A stretch of 24,285 nt of DNA from the NCBI GenBank assembly GCA_964474185.1, contig CAYYRI010000003.1, forward strand, positions 1-24,285, written 5' to 3'. The first letter of the stretch is position 1, and every line of letters begins with the position of its first letter. Below are positions 11,994 to 19,806 of this stretch, piece after piece. The DNA is from CAYYRI01 sp964474185 (GTDB taxonomy: Bacteria; Patescibacteriota; Minisyncoccia; Minisyncoccales; RBG-13-42-11). Both the position numbers and the translations under genes were made by a program. Below the pieces are notes generated by a model. The model had not been told where the DNA came from and made no database searches. It worked only from the letters and a program-made list of their open reading frames with translations.

Positions 11994-12731
11994 CTACTCG
12001 ATAAATTTAGCCAAATACATAATAGTAATTCCGATCAGAAAAAAAACAAAAGAAACCAAAGATTTTTTCAAATCTTTTTCTTTCTTGATTTCCGGGATTA
12101 AATCAGAGGTCGAAATGTATAAAAATCCTCCGGCGGCAAAAGGCAGAAGATACGTTATCAGCCCGCTGATGCTTTGAGATAAAAAATATCCGAGGACGCC
12201 TCCGATTACAATAGTTAAGGCAACCAAGATGTTTATGATTATCGCCTTTCTTTTTTCGAAACCGGCATAAAGAAATATGCAGAAATCACCGATTTTCTGC
12301 GGTATTTCATGGGAAGCGATGGCAACGCTGGTTGTTATTCCCAGCCTCACGTCTACCAAAAAGGTCGCCGCAATAATCAGGCCGTCGATGAAATTATGGA
12401 TACTGCTCCCTACTATGTTTATATATCCGAAAGTATGGATTTCGCACTCTGCCGTGTGGTGATGGTGCCAATGGATTATTTTTTCAATGAAAAAGAAAAG
12501 TATAAAAGAAAACAAAACGATATAAAGAAGTTTGGTAATTTCCAATTTTTCTGCGGCTTCGGGCATCAAATGGAAAAATGCGCCGCCCATTAAAGTTCCG
12601 GCCGAAAGCGAAACCAAAGATAAAAGAATCTTTTCAATCAGTTCTTTTCTGACCGTCAAAGCGATAATTCCGACGAGGGCGCCGGAAGCTATTAAAAAAG
12701 AGGCAATTAAAATATATGCCAGCGTGTGCAT
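11994..12731 (-). CDS. ZIP-family divalent metal transporter
   Basis: 245 aa with about seven or eight membrane helices. The two metal-site motifs are in the expected helices: HNFIDGLIIA (about residues 112-121) and HEIPQKIGDF (about 140-149). A His-rich cytosolic loop (HWHHHHTAECEIH, about 87-99) suits zinc or iron binding. ZIP proteins bring zinc, iron or manganese into the cytoplasm. It lies 12 bp after the small secreted-protein gene and ends near a terminator. Metal preference is not readable from sequence. Confidence 0.92.
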   Translation of the reverse strand: MHTLAYILIASFLIASGALVGIIALTVRKELIEKILLSLVSLSAGTLMGGAFFHLMPEAAEKLEITKLLYIVLFSFILFFFIEKIIHWHHHHTAECEIHTFGYINIVGSSIHNFIDGLIIAATFLVDVRLGITTSVAIASHEIPQKIGDFCIFLYAGFEKRKAIIINILVALTIVIGGVLGYFLSQSISGLITYLLPFAAGGFLYISTSDLIPEIKKEKDLKKSLVSFVFFLIGITIMYLAKFIE

Positions 12732-12743
12732 TTGTGAGTAATT

Positions 12744-13154
12744 CTATTTGATTAATTCTTTGAATTTTTCCCAGAGGGACTGGCCGATTTTCGGAAGTTC
12801 TTGTTTGACCTCCGTTTTCATTTCCCCGCTTTCTTTTTTGAATTCTTCTTCAACTTTGGGTTTTCTTTTGTCCAATTCGGGTTTTATAGTTTTTTGAAAC
12901 CAATCATTAATTCTGTCTCCATACCTTGATTTAAACCAGCCGTACATTTTCAACCAAAGAGGAACGACTTCTTCCTTCCAGATTTTTTGTATTATTCCCG
13001 GCAGTTCTTTTTCTCCTATGGTAAGAGCTTTCTCCCCCACTTCTTTCACTTCTTCTATGTTTGCCGGCGGAGTGATCTGATTTTCCGATTGGGCGAAAAC
13101 AAATAACGGAGCTAAGAGGCAAAATAAAATTAAAGTTGATAATATTTTTTGCAT
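12744..13154 (-). CDS. Small secreted protein of unknown function
   Basis: 136 aa. Clear signal peptide: MQKILSTLILFCLLAPLFVFAQS, with cleavage likely after FAQ or nearby. The mature part is Lys/Glu-rich and probably helical, with several Trp residues (IWKEEVVPLWLKMYGWFK). I recognise no domain; similar small exported proteins occur in Parcubacteria genomes. It sits in the minus-strand gene string between gltX and the ZIP transporter and is preceded by repeat copy E. Confidence 0.75.
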   Translation of the reverse strand: MQKILSTLILFCLLAPLFVFAQSENQITPPANIEEVKEVGEKALTIGEKELPGIIQKIWKEEVVPLWLKMYGWFKSRYGDRINDWFQKTIKPELDKRKPKVEEEFKKESGEMKTEVKQELPKIGQSLWEKFKELIK

Positions 13155-13173
13155 AACGAGACTTAATTTATTA

Positions 13174-13213
13174 AGCCGAAGTTGAAGAAGAGGACGGATT
13201 CCTCTTCGCCTTA
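13174..13213 (-). repeat. Two-hairpin repeat, copy E
   Basis: GAAGAGGA (13187-13194) with TCCTCTTC (13200-13207). On the minus strand its edge reads AAATAAGGCGAAGAGG, directly after the gltX stop at 13216, like copy A after uppS. Confidence 0.75.
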
Positions 13214-13215
13214 TT

Positions 13216-14721
13216 TCATTTTACCAAATCTCTGGCTTCTTTTATCCTTTTTATCGTTTTTTCTTTGCCCAGAATATCCGCTATGTCAAAAGGGCCGGCC
13301 GAGGCCGCTTTTCCCGTTAAAGCAACCCTTAAGGGCCATAAAAGCCTTCCCCTGTCCCCCATTTCTTCGGCTTCCGGCATCAAAACATTCTGCAGGTTTT
13401 CTTTATTCCAATCCTCGGACTTTATTTTGGATAATATTTTTTCCGATTTTTCCAGAGAATTCTTGATTTCTTTTTCTTCCATCCCATCCCATTTTAATAA
13501 ATTTTTATCGTAATCGATTTTTTCTTTGAAAAAGAAATCGGCCAATTCCGCAATTTCGGAAAGTTTTTTCAATCTTTCCTGGTGGATGGCGATAATTTTT
13601 TTGACTTCTTCCTGGTTGTAATCATCGCCGACAAGCCCTTTTTCCCTGAGATAAGGAAGGCACAGATCCAGCAGTCTCTCAATTGATTTCTGACGGATGT
13701 AAAATCCGTTTAAGTAATCCAGCCTTTTAATGTTGAAAATCGCTCCGCCCTTTTGGACTTTTTCCAGGGAGAATTCTTTTATCAGAGAGTTCATCGAATA
13801 AATTTCTCTTTCGTCGCCGGGATTCCAGCCCAGAAATGCCATAAAATTGATCAGGGATTCGGCGAGATATCCTTCCTTTCTGTACTTCGAAACGGACACG
13901 GTGGCGTGCCTTTTGCTCAATTTGGTTCTGTCGGGCCCCAGGATCAAGGGCAAGTGGCCGTAAATCGGCTGGGAAAGACCCAGAGCCTCCTGCATTAAAA
14001 TTTGCTTTGGAGTATTCGAAATATGGTCTTCCCCCCTTATCACATGGCTTATTTTCATTTCAAAATCATCTATGACTACGGCAAAATTATATAAAGGAGT
14101 TTCCAGGTTTTTGGCAATGACGATATCCCCCATTAACTCGGTATCGAACTCCAGGCGGCCCCTTATCAAATCGTCAAAGTGCAGTTTTTTGGGGACGACC
14201 CTGAATCTGATTACCGACGGTTTCCCTTCGGCCAAATATTTTTTGACCATCTCCTTGTCCAGATTTGCGCATTTTCCGGTATAGCGGGGCGTTTCTCCGA
14301 TCGACATTTGATATTGCCTTTGGGTCTCCAATTCTTCTTCCGAACAGAAACAATGATAAGCCTTGTCTTCCGCCAGGAGTTTTTCCAGATATTTGGCGTA
14401 AATATTCAGTCTTTCCCTCTGGCGGTAAGGCCCGTATTGCCCGTCGATATCCGGACCTTCGGACCATTCGATTCCCAGCCATTTCAAGCTTTCGATGATG
14501 TCTTTTTCGAATTCGGGGGAAGATCTTTCCAAATCGGTATCTTCTATCCTTAAAACGAAACTTCCCTGATATTTTTTGGCAAAGAGATAATTAAAAAGAG
14601 CGGTTCTGGCCAAGCCGATATGCAAAAAGCCGGTTGGCGAAGGAGCAATTCTTGTTCTTACTCCCCCGGGCGTTATAAATTTAAATTCTTCTTCGGAAAC
14701 CATATATTTTAATTTTATCAT
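13216..14721 (-). CDS. gltX: Glutamyl-tRNA synthetase
   Basis: 501 aa class I synthetase charging tRNA with glutamate in the cytoplasm. The HIGH motif is HIGL (34-37, in PSPTGFLHIGLART) and the KMSKS motif is KLSKRH near residue 270. The zinc-type element CFC...YTGKC is present in the acceptor-binding domain, and the helical anticodon domain is complete. A second Met at residue 7 (14703) is an alternative start, closer to the conserved VRTRIAPSPTG. No glutaminyl-tRNA synthetase is in the window, so it may be non-discriminating and rely on GatCAB elsewhere; this is inference. Confidence 0.96.
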   Translation of the reverse strand: MIKLKYMVSEEEFKFITPGGVRTRIAPSPTGFLHIGLARTALFNYLFAKKYQGSFVLRIEDTDLERSSPEFEKDIIESLKWLGIEWSEGPDIDGQYGPYRQRERLNIYAKYLEKLLAEDKAYHCFCSEEELETQRQYQMSIGETPRYTGKCANLDKEMVKKYLAEGKPSVIRFRVVPKKLHFDDLIRGRLEFDTELMGDIVIAKNLETPLYNFAVVIDDFEMKISHVIRGEDHISNTPKQILMQEALGLSQPIYGHLPLILGPDRTKLSKRHATVSVSKYRKEGYLAESLINFMAFLGWNPGDEREIYSMNSLIKEFSLEKVQKGGAIFNIKRLDYLNGFYIRQKSIERLLDLCLPYLREKGLVGDDYNQEEVKKIIAIHQERLKKLSEIAELADFFFKEKIDYDKNLLKWDGMEEKEIKNSLEKSEKILSKIKSEDWNKENLQNVLMPEAEEMGDRGRLLWPLRVALTGKAASAGPFDIADILGKEKTIKRIKEARDLVK

Positions 14722-14729
14722 TTATCGAA

Positions 14730-14780
14730 CCTCGCAGACAGCGGGGTGAGATGGAAGATGAGATTTATCTCATCGCCCGG
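14730..14780 (-). repeat. Two-hairpin repeat, copy F, supplying the murG stop
   Basis: GATGAGAT (14757-14764) pairs with ATCTCATC (14767-14774). The second arm is CCTCGC...GCGGGG (14730-14745). The TGA of murG (14770-14772) is part of hairpin 1. Confidence 0.75.
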
Positions 14781-15933
14781 TAAGAAATTCCACAAGATAA
14801 TTAGCGATTATTCTGGCTGCTTCAGGTTTTGAAAATTCTTTGGTGGCTTTGGCCATTTCTATAAGAGTTTCCGGCTGAGAAAAAAGAGATTTTAATTTTT
14901 CCAAAAAGAAGTGAGGCGTAAAATTGGCTTCTTCCAGAACTAGGCTCGCTCCGGTTTCCTGATAAGCATAGGCATTTTTCACCTGATGATTTTGGGCGGA
15001 TTCTGGAAGAGGAATCAAAATGGAGGGTTTGCCTGCGGCGGCGATCTCAAAAATGCTTCCCGAGCCTGCCCGGCTGCAGATTATATCGGCGGTAGCATAT
15101 GCATGACGAAGTTCGGGCTCTTTCAAAAACGGAAAAAGATGATAGAACTTTTCCAGGTCTTCTTTCCCTCTCATCATCACTTTTGATTCCGCTTTAACCT
15201 GCTCGAAATTCTTTTCGCCGCACTGGTGGATTACTTCAAAATTTTCCAAAAGATTGGGCAGTATTTCAAGAATTTTATCATTGATCCTCTGGGCTCCCTG
15301 GGAACCGCCCAGGATGAGAACGACCGGTTTGGCGGAACTTAATTTGAAAAAACTTTCACCCTCAGCTTTCGAACCCTCCAAAACTTCTCTCCTTATCGGA
15401 TTTCCCACCAAAATCATCTTTTTTAAGGGGAAATATTCGGTTCCCGGAAAAGAAACGAATATTTCCAAGGCAAACCGGGAAATGAATTGATTGGCTACTC
15501 CGGGAACAATATCCGATTCATGCAAAAAAACGGGAACCAAAAGAAGCTTGCCCGCAATAACTCCCGGAATAGAGCCGAATCCCCCTTTGCAGAAGATCAT
15601 ATCGGGAGACAAAAAGAAAATATAAAAGAAAGATTGCAGTACTCCGATCGGTATTTTAAAACAGACATCGGCAAAATTTTGCAGAAAGCTTTTCCATCCC
15701 GAATGCCTTCTGAGTTTTCCGGCAAAAACTTCCCTGACTTTTATGCCTTCCTGGGAAAGCAAGATCGAGCCGAATTCGTCTTTGGGGCCCAAATAAAAGA
15801 ATTGAAGGTCTGTTTTTTGCCTATGGTCCGTTGGGCCCGGCCCAGAGGGGTAAATCCTTCTTATCTCTCTGGTGATGGCGATAATCGGGACGATGTGGCC
15901 GCCGGTGCCTCCGCCGGTAAATAATATTTTCAT
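14770..15933 (-). CDS. murG: Lipid II synthase (UDP-GlcNAc transferase MurG)
   Basis: 387 aa GT-B glycosyltransferase. It adds GlcNAc to undecaprenyl-PP-MurNAc-peptide (lipid I) on the inner membrane face. N-terminal GGGTGGHIVP (7-16) is the lipid I loop; GGSQGAQRIN (about 209-218) and SRAGSGSIFEIAAAGKPSILIPLP (about 290-313) form the UDP-GlcNAc site. It is slightly longer than usual, with an insertion after residue 30 (PSGPGPTDHRQKTDLQ). Its start is 3 bp from AT-rich repeat K3, and its last codons are made by repeat F. Confidence 0.95.
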   Translation of the reverse strand: MKILFTGGGTGGHIVPIIAITREIRRIYPSGPGPTDHRQKTDLQFFYLGPKDEFGSILLSQEGIKVREVFAGKLRRHSGWKSFLQNFADVCFKIPIGVLQSFFYIFFLSPDMIFCKGGFGSIPGVIAGKLLLVPVFLHESDIVPGVANQFISRFALEIFVSFPGTEYFPLKKMILVGNPIRREVLEGSKAEGESFFKLSSAKPVVLILGGSQGAQRINDKILEILPNLLENFEVIHQCGEKNFEQVKAESKVMMRGKEDLEKFYHLFPFLKEPELRHAYATADIICSRAGSGSIFEIAAAGKPSILIPLPESAQNHQVKNAYAYQETGASLVLEEANFTPHFFLEKLKSLFSQPETLIEMAKATKEFSKPEAARIIANYLVEFLTGR

Positions 15934-15936
15934 TGT

Positions 15937-15990
15937 TCGAAATAAATTAAGAATTTATTGAAGATTGAAATGAATTGAAAATTCATTGAG
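15937..15990 (-). repeat. Two-hairpin repeat, AT-rich copy K3, supplying the ftsW stop
   Basis: 54 bp, near-identical to K2. It fills almost all the space between ftsW and murG, contains the last codons and TGA of ftsW (15983-15985), and ends 3 bp before the murG ATG. Confidence 0.8.
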
Positions 15991-17098
15991 CTTTAGATAC
16001 ATTTAATAATAATCCCGCTCCGACAAGTTCGATGGCTAAGGCTGAACCGCCGTAACTGATGAAGGGCAGCGGTACTCCGGTTAGGGGCAGAATTCCCGTC
16101 ATTGCTCCAATATTAACAAAAGCCTGCAGAATAATCCAAGAGGTAATTCCCAGGGACAGAAGCTGGGAAAATCTGTCTTTGGCGTCTTTCGCGATTCTGA
16201 AGCCTCTCCATAAAAAAATCAAAAAAAGAGAAATTAAAAAAATGCTTCCGATGAATCCGGTTTCTTCGGAAAAAATGGCAAATATGGAATCGGAAATAGT
16301 TTGGGGCAAAAACCCCCATTTCTGGGTGCTCATGCTGAGGCCCAGTCCTGCCAATCCGCCGGAGCCGATGGCAATCAGGGCCTGATTTATCTGGTATCCG
16401 ATTCCCATGGGATCCGTGTCGGGATGAAGGAAAACCAGGAAACGGTTAGCCCTATAGGGGGCAAATTTTATTAAAGAAAATAATCCTCCGACTCCTATCA
16501 AAATCATTAAAATACTGTGCCATAAGGGCAAATTGACTGAAAAATACATTATTGCGGAAATGACAAGGATTATCGCCAAGGTGCTGGCATGCGATTGGAA
16601 ATATAAAAGAGCGGCGACTACGATCAAAATTACTATGAAGGCAAAAAGAGTCTGTCCGAATTCCTTATTATTTTTATACGGCGATATTTTTTCCGTCCTG
16701 CTGCTGAGCCAGCTCGTCAGATAAAGTATGAAAGTCAGCTTCAGGAGTTCCGACGGCTGGAACGAGAATGGCCCCAGATAAATCCACCTGGCCGCCGATC
16801 CCGAACCGGAACCTACTACCGGCAAAAACACCATTACCATCAGGATTAAATTGAATAAAAGCAACCGCGGAGCCCATTTTTTCAAACGGGATAAATCAAT
16901 CCGGAAAGCGAAAAATGCCAGAATCAGCCCCGGAATCAGGCCGAATAGTATTTGATGCCTTAAAAAATAAAAAGCTGTCCCGAATTTTTCCAGCGAATAA
17001 GGCGCGGAAACGCTGGCTAAAATCAATATTCCGAAAGCGATTAAGAAAACCATTATCCCCAACATAAAAAGATCGGGGCGGGCGTTACTTCTTGCCAT
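15983..17098 (-). CDS. ftsW: SEDS-family lipid II polymerase/flippase FtsW
   Basis: 371 aa, about ten membrane helices. Landmark motifs include SEETGFIGS (about 274-282) and LPLTGVPLPFISYGGSAL near the C-terminus, the SEDS hallmark. Its place between murD and murG supports FtsW over RodA. It acts at the division site, polymerising glycan strands from lipid II. It overlaps the end of murD by 14 bases, suggesting translational coupling. Confidence 0.93.
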   Translation of the reverse strand: MARSNARPDLFMLGIMVFLIAFGILILASVSAPYSLEKFGTAFYFLRHQILFGLIPGLILAFFAFRIDLSRLKKWAPRLLLFNLILMVMVFLPVVGSGSGSAARWIYLGPFSFQPSELLKLTFILYLTSWLSSRTEKISPYKNNKEFGQTLFAFIVILIVVAALLYFQSHASTLAIILVISAIMYFSVNLPLWHSILMILIGVGGLFSLIKFAPYRANRFLVFLHPDTDPMGIGYQINQALIAIGSGGLAGLGLSMSTQKWGFLPQTISDSIFAIFSEETGFIGSIFLISLFLIFLWRGFRIAKDAKDRFSQLLSLGITSWIILQAFVNIGAMTGILPLTGVPLPFISYGGSALAIELVGAGLLLNVSKAQ

Positions 17099-18344
17099 AT
17101 TTTTTTACGAATTTCTTGAATAAATTGCCTTTTTCTTCATAATTTTTGAAAATGCTGAAACTGGAAGAAGCAGTAGACAAAAGGCAGATATTGCCCGGTT
17201 TTGTGTGTTGATAAGCCAATTTGACCGCATCCTCCATGTTGCTGACAAAGAAATTTTTCGGCAATCCCCTGCCCCGCGACAATTTCAAAATATCTTTCCA
17301 GATTATTATTCCCGTTGTCGGAAAAAGAATTACGGTTTTTATTTTGCTTTCCAAAACTTTTTTCGCCAAATTTTTAAAATCAATATTTCTGTCGAATCCG
17401 CCGAGCATAATGGTTTGGACTTTCTTCCCCAGGGTTCCAATGGCGGCCATTGTCGCCTCGGGAATGGTTGCCAGGGCGTCATTATAAAAAGTAATTCCCC
17501 TGAAAGTTCCGACTAATTCCAGTCTGTGCGGAAGGTATTTGAATTTTTTTACTGCTTTATCGATAATTTTTCCGGGAATCTTAAATATTTTTCCCACGGC
17601 TCTTGCCGCGTTTTTATCCAATTCATAATACTCTCCCTTAACCGGAATTTTTTTGGCTTTTGTCTTTCCGGCGATTTCTCTGACGACTTTGTCTCCCGAG
17701 TTAAAAACCAAATAGTCATTTTTTGTCTGATGAAGAGCAATGTTGGATTTGGCCCAGGCATACTCTTTAAAATTTCTGTAATAATCCAGATGCTCGGGAT
17801 AAATATTCAGCATGACCGCGACATGGGGAGATTTTTTAAGATTATAGAGTTGGTGAGAAGACAATTCATAAACATAGACGTCTTTGGGCGTAGCGGAAAA
17901 CAAAAGATTTAAAACGGGCTTTCCGATATTCCCAACCAGATGGGCCTTAATTTTCCCCGCCTTTAATATTTCGTAAATCAAAGAAGTAGTCGTGCTTTTT
18001 CCTTTCGTGCCCGTTACCCCGATGATCTCCCCGGGGCAATTGTCAAAAAAAACATCGGTCTGAGTAATGATTTTTTTAAGAACCGATCTGGGCAAAATTT
18101 TAAAAGGAATTCCCGGAGATTTTATTACGACGTCGTAATTTTTGAGGAAATTAAGATAATTTTTACCCAAATGCCATTTTACATTTTGTATTTTGTATTT
18201 AGTATCTTGTATTTTGTATTTTACGTCAGCGATTCCTAAAACTTTTTTCGGAAATAATTTTCTCAAAAACAAAAAGGTATCTTGGCCTTCTCGTCCAAAA
18301 CCCAAAATGAGAACTTTTTTATCTTTTAGTTCATCTAGCTTCAT
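17085..18344 (-). CDS. murD: UDP-MurNAc-L-Ala glutamate ligase, possibly MurD2-like
   Basis: 419 aa from the ATG at 18344; an in-frame ATG at 18365 would add seven residues. N-terminal Rossmann domain with VLILGFGREG, ATP loop GVTGTKGKST (109-118), and the ligase C-domain. The usual HRxE...NDSKATN is HRLEL...NDALATI (288-294), so the Lys seen in E. coli MurD is Leu, and the DGKSADF loop reads FDRNIDF (317-323). These positions lie at the glutamate site. With a MurL-like gene just upstream, L-Glu may be the substrate. A tandem AT-rich repeat encodes VKYKIQDTKYKIQNVK (41-56). The gene overlaps ftsW. Confidence 0.92.
   Translation of the reverse strand: MKLDELKDKKVLILGFGREGQDTFLFLRKLFPKKVLGIADVKYKIQDTKYKIQNVKWHLGKNYLNFLKNYDVVIKSPGIPFKILPRSVLKKIITQTDVFFDNCPGEIIGVTGTKGKSTTTSLIYEILKAGKIKAHLVGNIGKPVLNLLFSATPKDVYVYELSSHQLYNLKKSPHVAVMLNIYPEHLDYYRNFKEYAWAKSNIALHQTKNDYLVFNSGDKVVREIAGKTKAKKIPVKGEYYELDKNAARAVGKIFKIPGKIIDKAVKKFKYLPHRLELVGTFRGITFYNDALATIPEATMAAIGTLGKKVQTIMLGGFDRNIDFKNLAKKVLESKIKTVILFPTTGIIIWKDILKLSRGRGLPKNFFVSNMEDAVKLAYQHTKPGNICLLSTASSSFSIFKNYEEKGNLFKKFVKKYGKK
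18181..18222 (-). repeat. In-frame minisatellite inside murD
   Basis: Forward strand repeats of ATTTTGTATTT/TATCTTGTATTT, read on the minus strand as AAATACAAAATACAAGATAC-type units. They encode the repetitive KYKIQDTKYKIQ segment between beta-strands of the N-terminal domain. Confidence 0.75.
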
Positions 18345-18367
18345 TCTGTCCTTAAAATAGCACAATT

Positions 18368-19795
18368 TCAGCTCTTTTTCGAGCTATATTTGAAAATTTT
18401 TTTAAATTTTTCGGGTAAATTATTCTTGCTGTTCCGGGAATTTAACAGTATTTCGGATTCTTTTTCCAAGTTTCGATATTTCGGCAGGATTTTCTCTTCA
18501 AAATATCGAAGAAGAAATGGCGGCTTGATCCTCTTTCGCATGAAGCTGCGGAGGGAAAGGTAAAAAGCCGCTAAGCTTTCTTTTTCGGTGCCGACGCATT
18601 CAAAAGGTTTAAATCCCTTTTCCCCTATTAACTCCTGCATTATCGGTAATAGCGCTTTGTCTTTAAAAAGATTTTTATTAAAAATCTTTATTAATTCGTT
18701 GCCGAGAAACGGATATAGAATCGTAAAAACGAATAAGCATTTTGAACATTTGCCGCACCATTTTTTCGCAGGTAATTTGGTTCCGGAAGCGGTTTTATAG
18801 GCTTCGTTGCAGCTCAAAAAAACCGGGAAATACTTTGGGTATTTGCCGAACAATTTCGCTATCTGGATTTCGTATAAGGGCCGCAGAAAACTGAAATATT
18901 CGATTACCGAGTCCCGCTGTAAGCGGGACGAAGGTGGAAAAGAGGATTTATCCTCTTTGACTACTGGAGCCAGATATCTTTTGCAGTAATTTCTGAATTT
19001 TTGCTCGAACTCGAAACTCTTTGACCACTGGTGATTGATTGTCCGCCCTAAGTATTTTACATTGCCCTCGTTGGAGCTTCTTTCATTGGATAAGGCAACG
19101 TATTTTTGCCCGAAAATTGCAGCCGCCAGCAAGCTTAAAAAAGCCAAATATGCCGAAAAAGGCGTATGGCCGTTCAAAAAACCCCTTCTGTTCAATTCCA
19201 ATAATTTTTTATCAATTTTCCTTCTGACGATAATCGGCTTTTTACAACCGGCGACTTTCATTGTTTTTAAAGCGGCACCTGTTGGATTCAGGGAAAAGCA
19301 CTGAACGCCTTTTCCTGCTTTTTTCATTAACTCCAAGGTAACCGCCGAATCTTTTCCTCCCCCCACCGGTACCAGAATCCCCCTTCCTAAATTGTTGAAG
19401 ATTATCTTCAATAAGCGAGTTTTGCCGGTTATTAGTTTTGGTTTTTGAAAAGGTATTTTATTTTCAAAGAAAAACTGGCCCATACCCTTCAAAATCAGGC
19501 CTTGCCAAAAGTTTATTTGTTCTTTATTCAGTGATCCGGCTTTGATTTCAATTGTTGGAGAACAGGTCGCTTTCCAGTAGCTGATCATTTCTATCAGGCC
19601 GAGATTGAATATCAGATTATCAAACTTGGCTAAGCTAAGTTTTGGAATGTCCTGAATGATTATGACGGGATTGAAAGAGAGGCCGGGTTCAACTCTGAAA
19701 TTAAAAGAAATTTTCAGGTCTTTACCTGAAATTCTGCAGGAGTAGCTTTCGTAAATAAACCGAGGATATTTTTTTTGCAAATTTTTTAAGTCCAT
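18368..19795 (-). CDS. murL: UDP-MurNAc-L-Ala-L-Glu epimerase (MurL-like PP-loop enzyme)
   Basis: 475 aa from 19795; the frame is open further but overlaps mraY, and 19795 gives an 11-bp spacing. A PP-loop VPVGGGKDSAVTLELM (143-158) binds ATP. NGHTPFSAYLAFLSLLAA (208-225), SNERSSNEGN (236-245), NHQWSKSFEFE (254-264), IEYFSFLRPLYEI and the CGKCSKC cluster (347-353) match what I know of MurL, the Xanthomonas enzyme that uses ATP to epimerise the terminal L-Glu of UDP-MurNAc-dipeptide to D-Glu. It sits between mraY and murD, an ideal setting. Residues about 279-297 come from an inserted repeat (18903-18963). A QueC-like PP-loop enzyme is a less likely alternative. Confidence 0.78.
   Translation of the reverse strand: MDLKNLQKKYPRFIYESYSCRISGKDLKISFNFRVEPGLSFNPVIIIQDIPKLSLAKFDNLIFNLGLIEMISYWKATCSPTIEIKAGSLNKEQINFWQGLILKGMGQFFFENKIPFQKPKLITGKTRLLKIIFNNLGRGILVPVGGGKDSAVTLELMKKAGKGVQCFSLNPTGAALKTMKVAGCKKPIIVRRKIDKKLLELNRRGFLNGHTPFSAYLAFLSLLAAAIFGQKYVALSNERSSNEGNVKYLGRTINHQWSKSFEFEQKFRNYCKRYLAPVVKEDKSSFPPSSRLQRDSVIEYFSFLRPLYEIQIAKLFGKYPKYFPVFLSCNEAYKTASGTKLPAKKWCGKCSKCLFVFTILYPFLGNELIKIFNKNLFKDKALLPIMQELIGEKGFKPFECVGTEKESLAAFYLSLRSFMRKRIKPPFLLRYFEEKILPKYRNLEKESEILLNSRNSKNNLPEKFKKIFKYSSKKS
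18903..18963 (-). repeat. Two-hairpin repeat, copy H, in frame inside murL
   Basis: Hairpin 1: AAAGAGGAT (18939-18947) with ATCCTCTTT (18950-18958). Hairpin 2: GTCCCGCT (18911-18918) with AGCGGGAC (18922-18929). It aligns end to end with intergenic copy J (2361-2417). Read in the gene it gives VKEDKSSFPPSSRLQRDSV without breaking the frame. Confidence 0.82.
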
Positions 19796-19806
19796 AAATT
19801 CAATGC

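Noticed and set aside
14174..14553. Several overlapping forward and reverse frames across gltX
   Set aside because: All are shadows of gltX, which has intact synthetase motifs over its full length.
806..18963. CRISPR array or diverged transposon ends
   Set aside because: The repeats are scattered, in both orientations, without regular spacers, cas genes or a transposase in the window.
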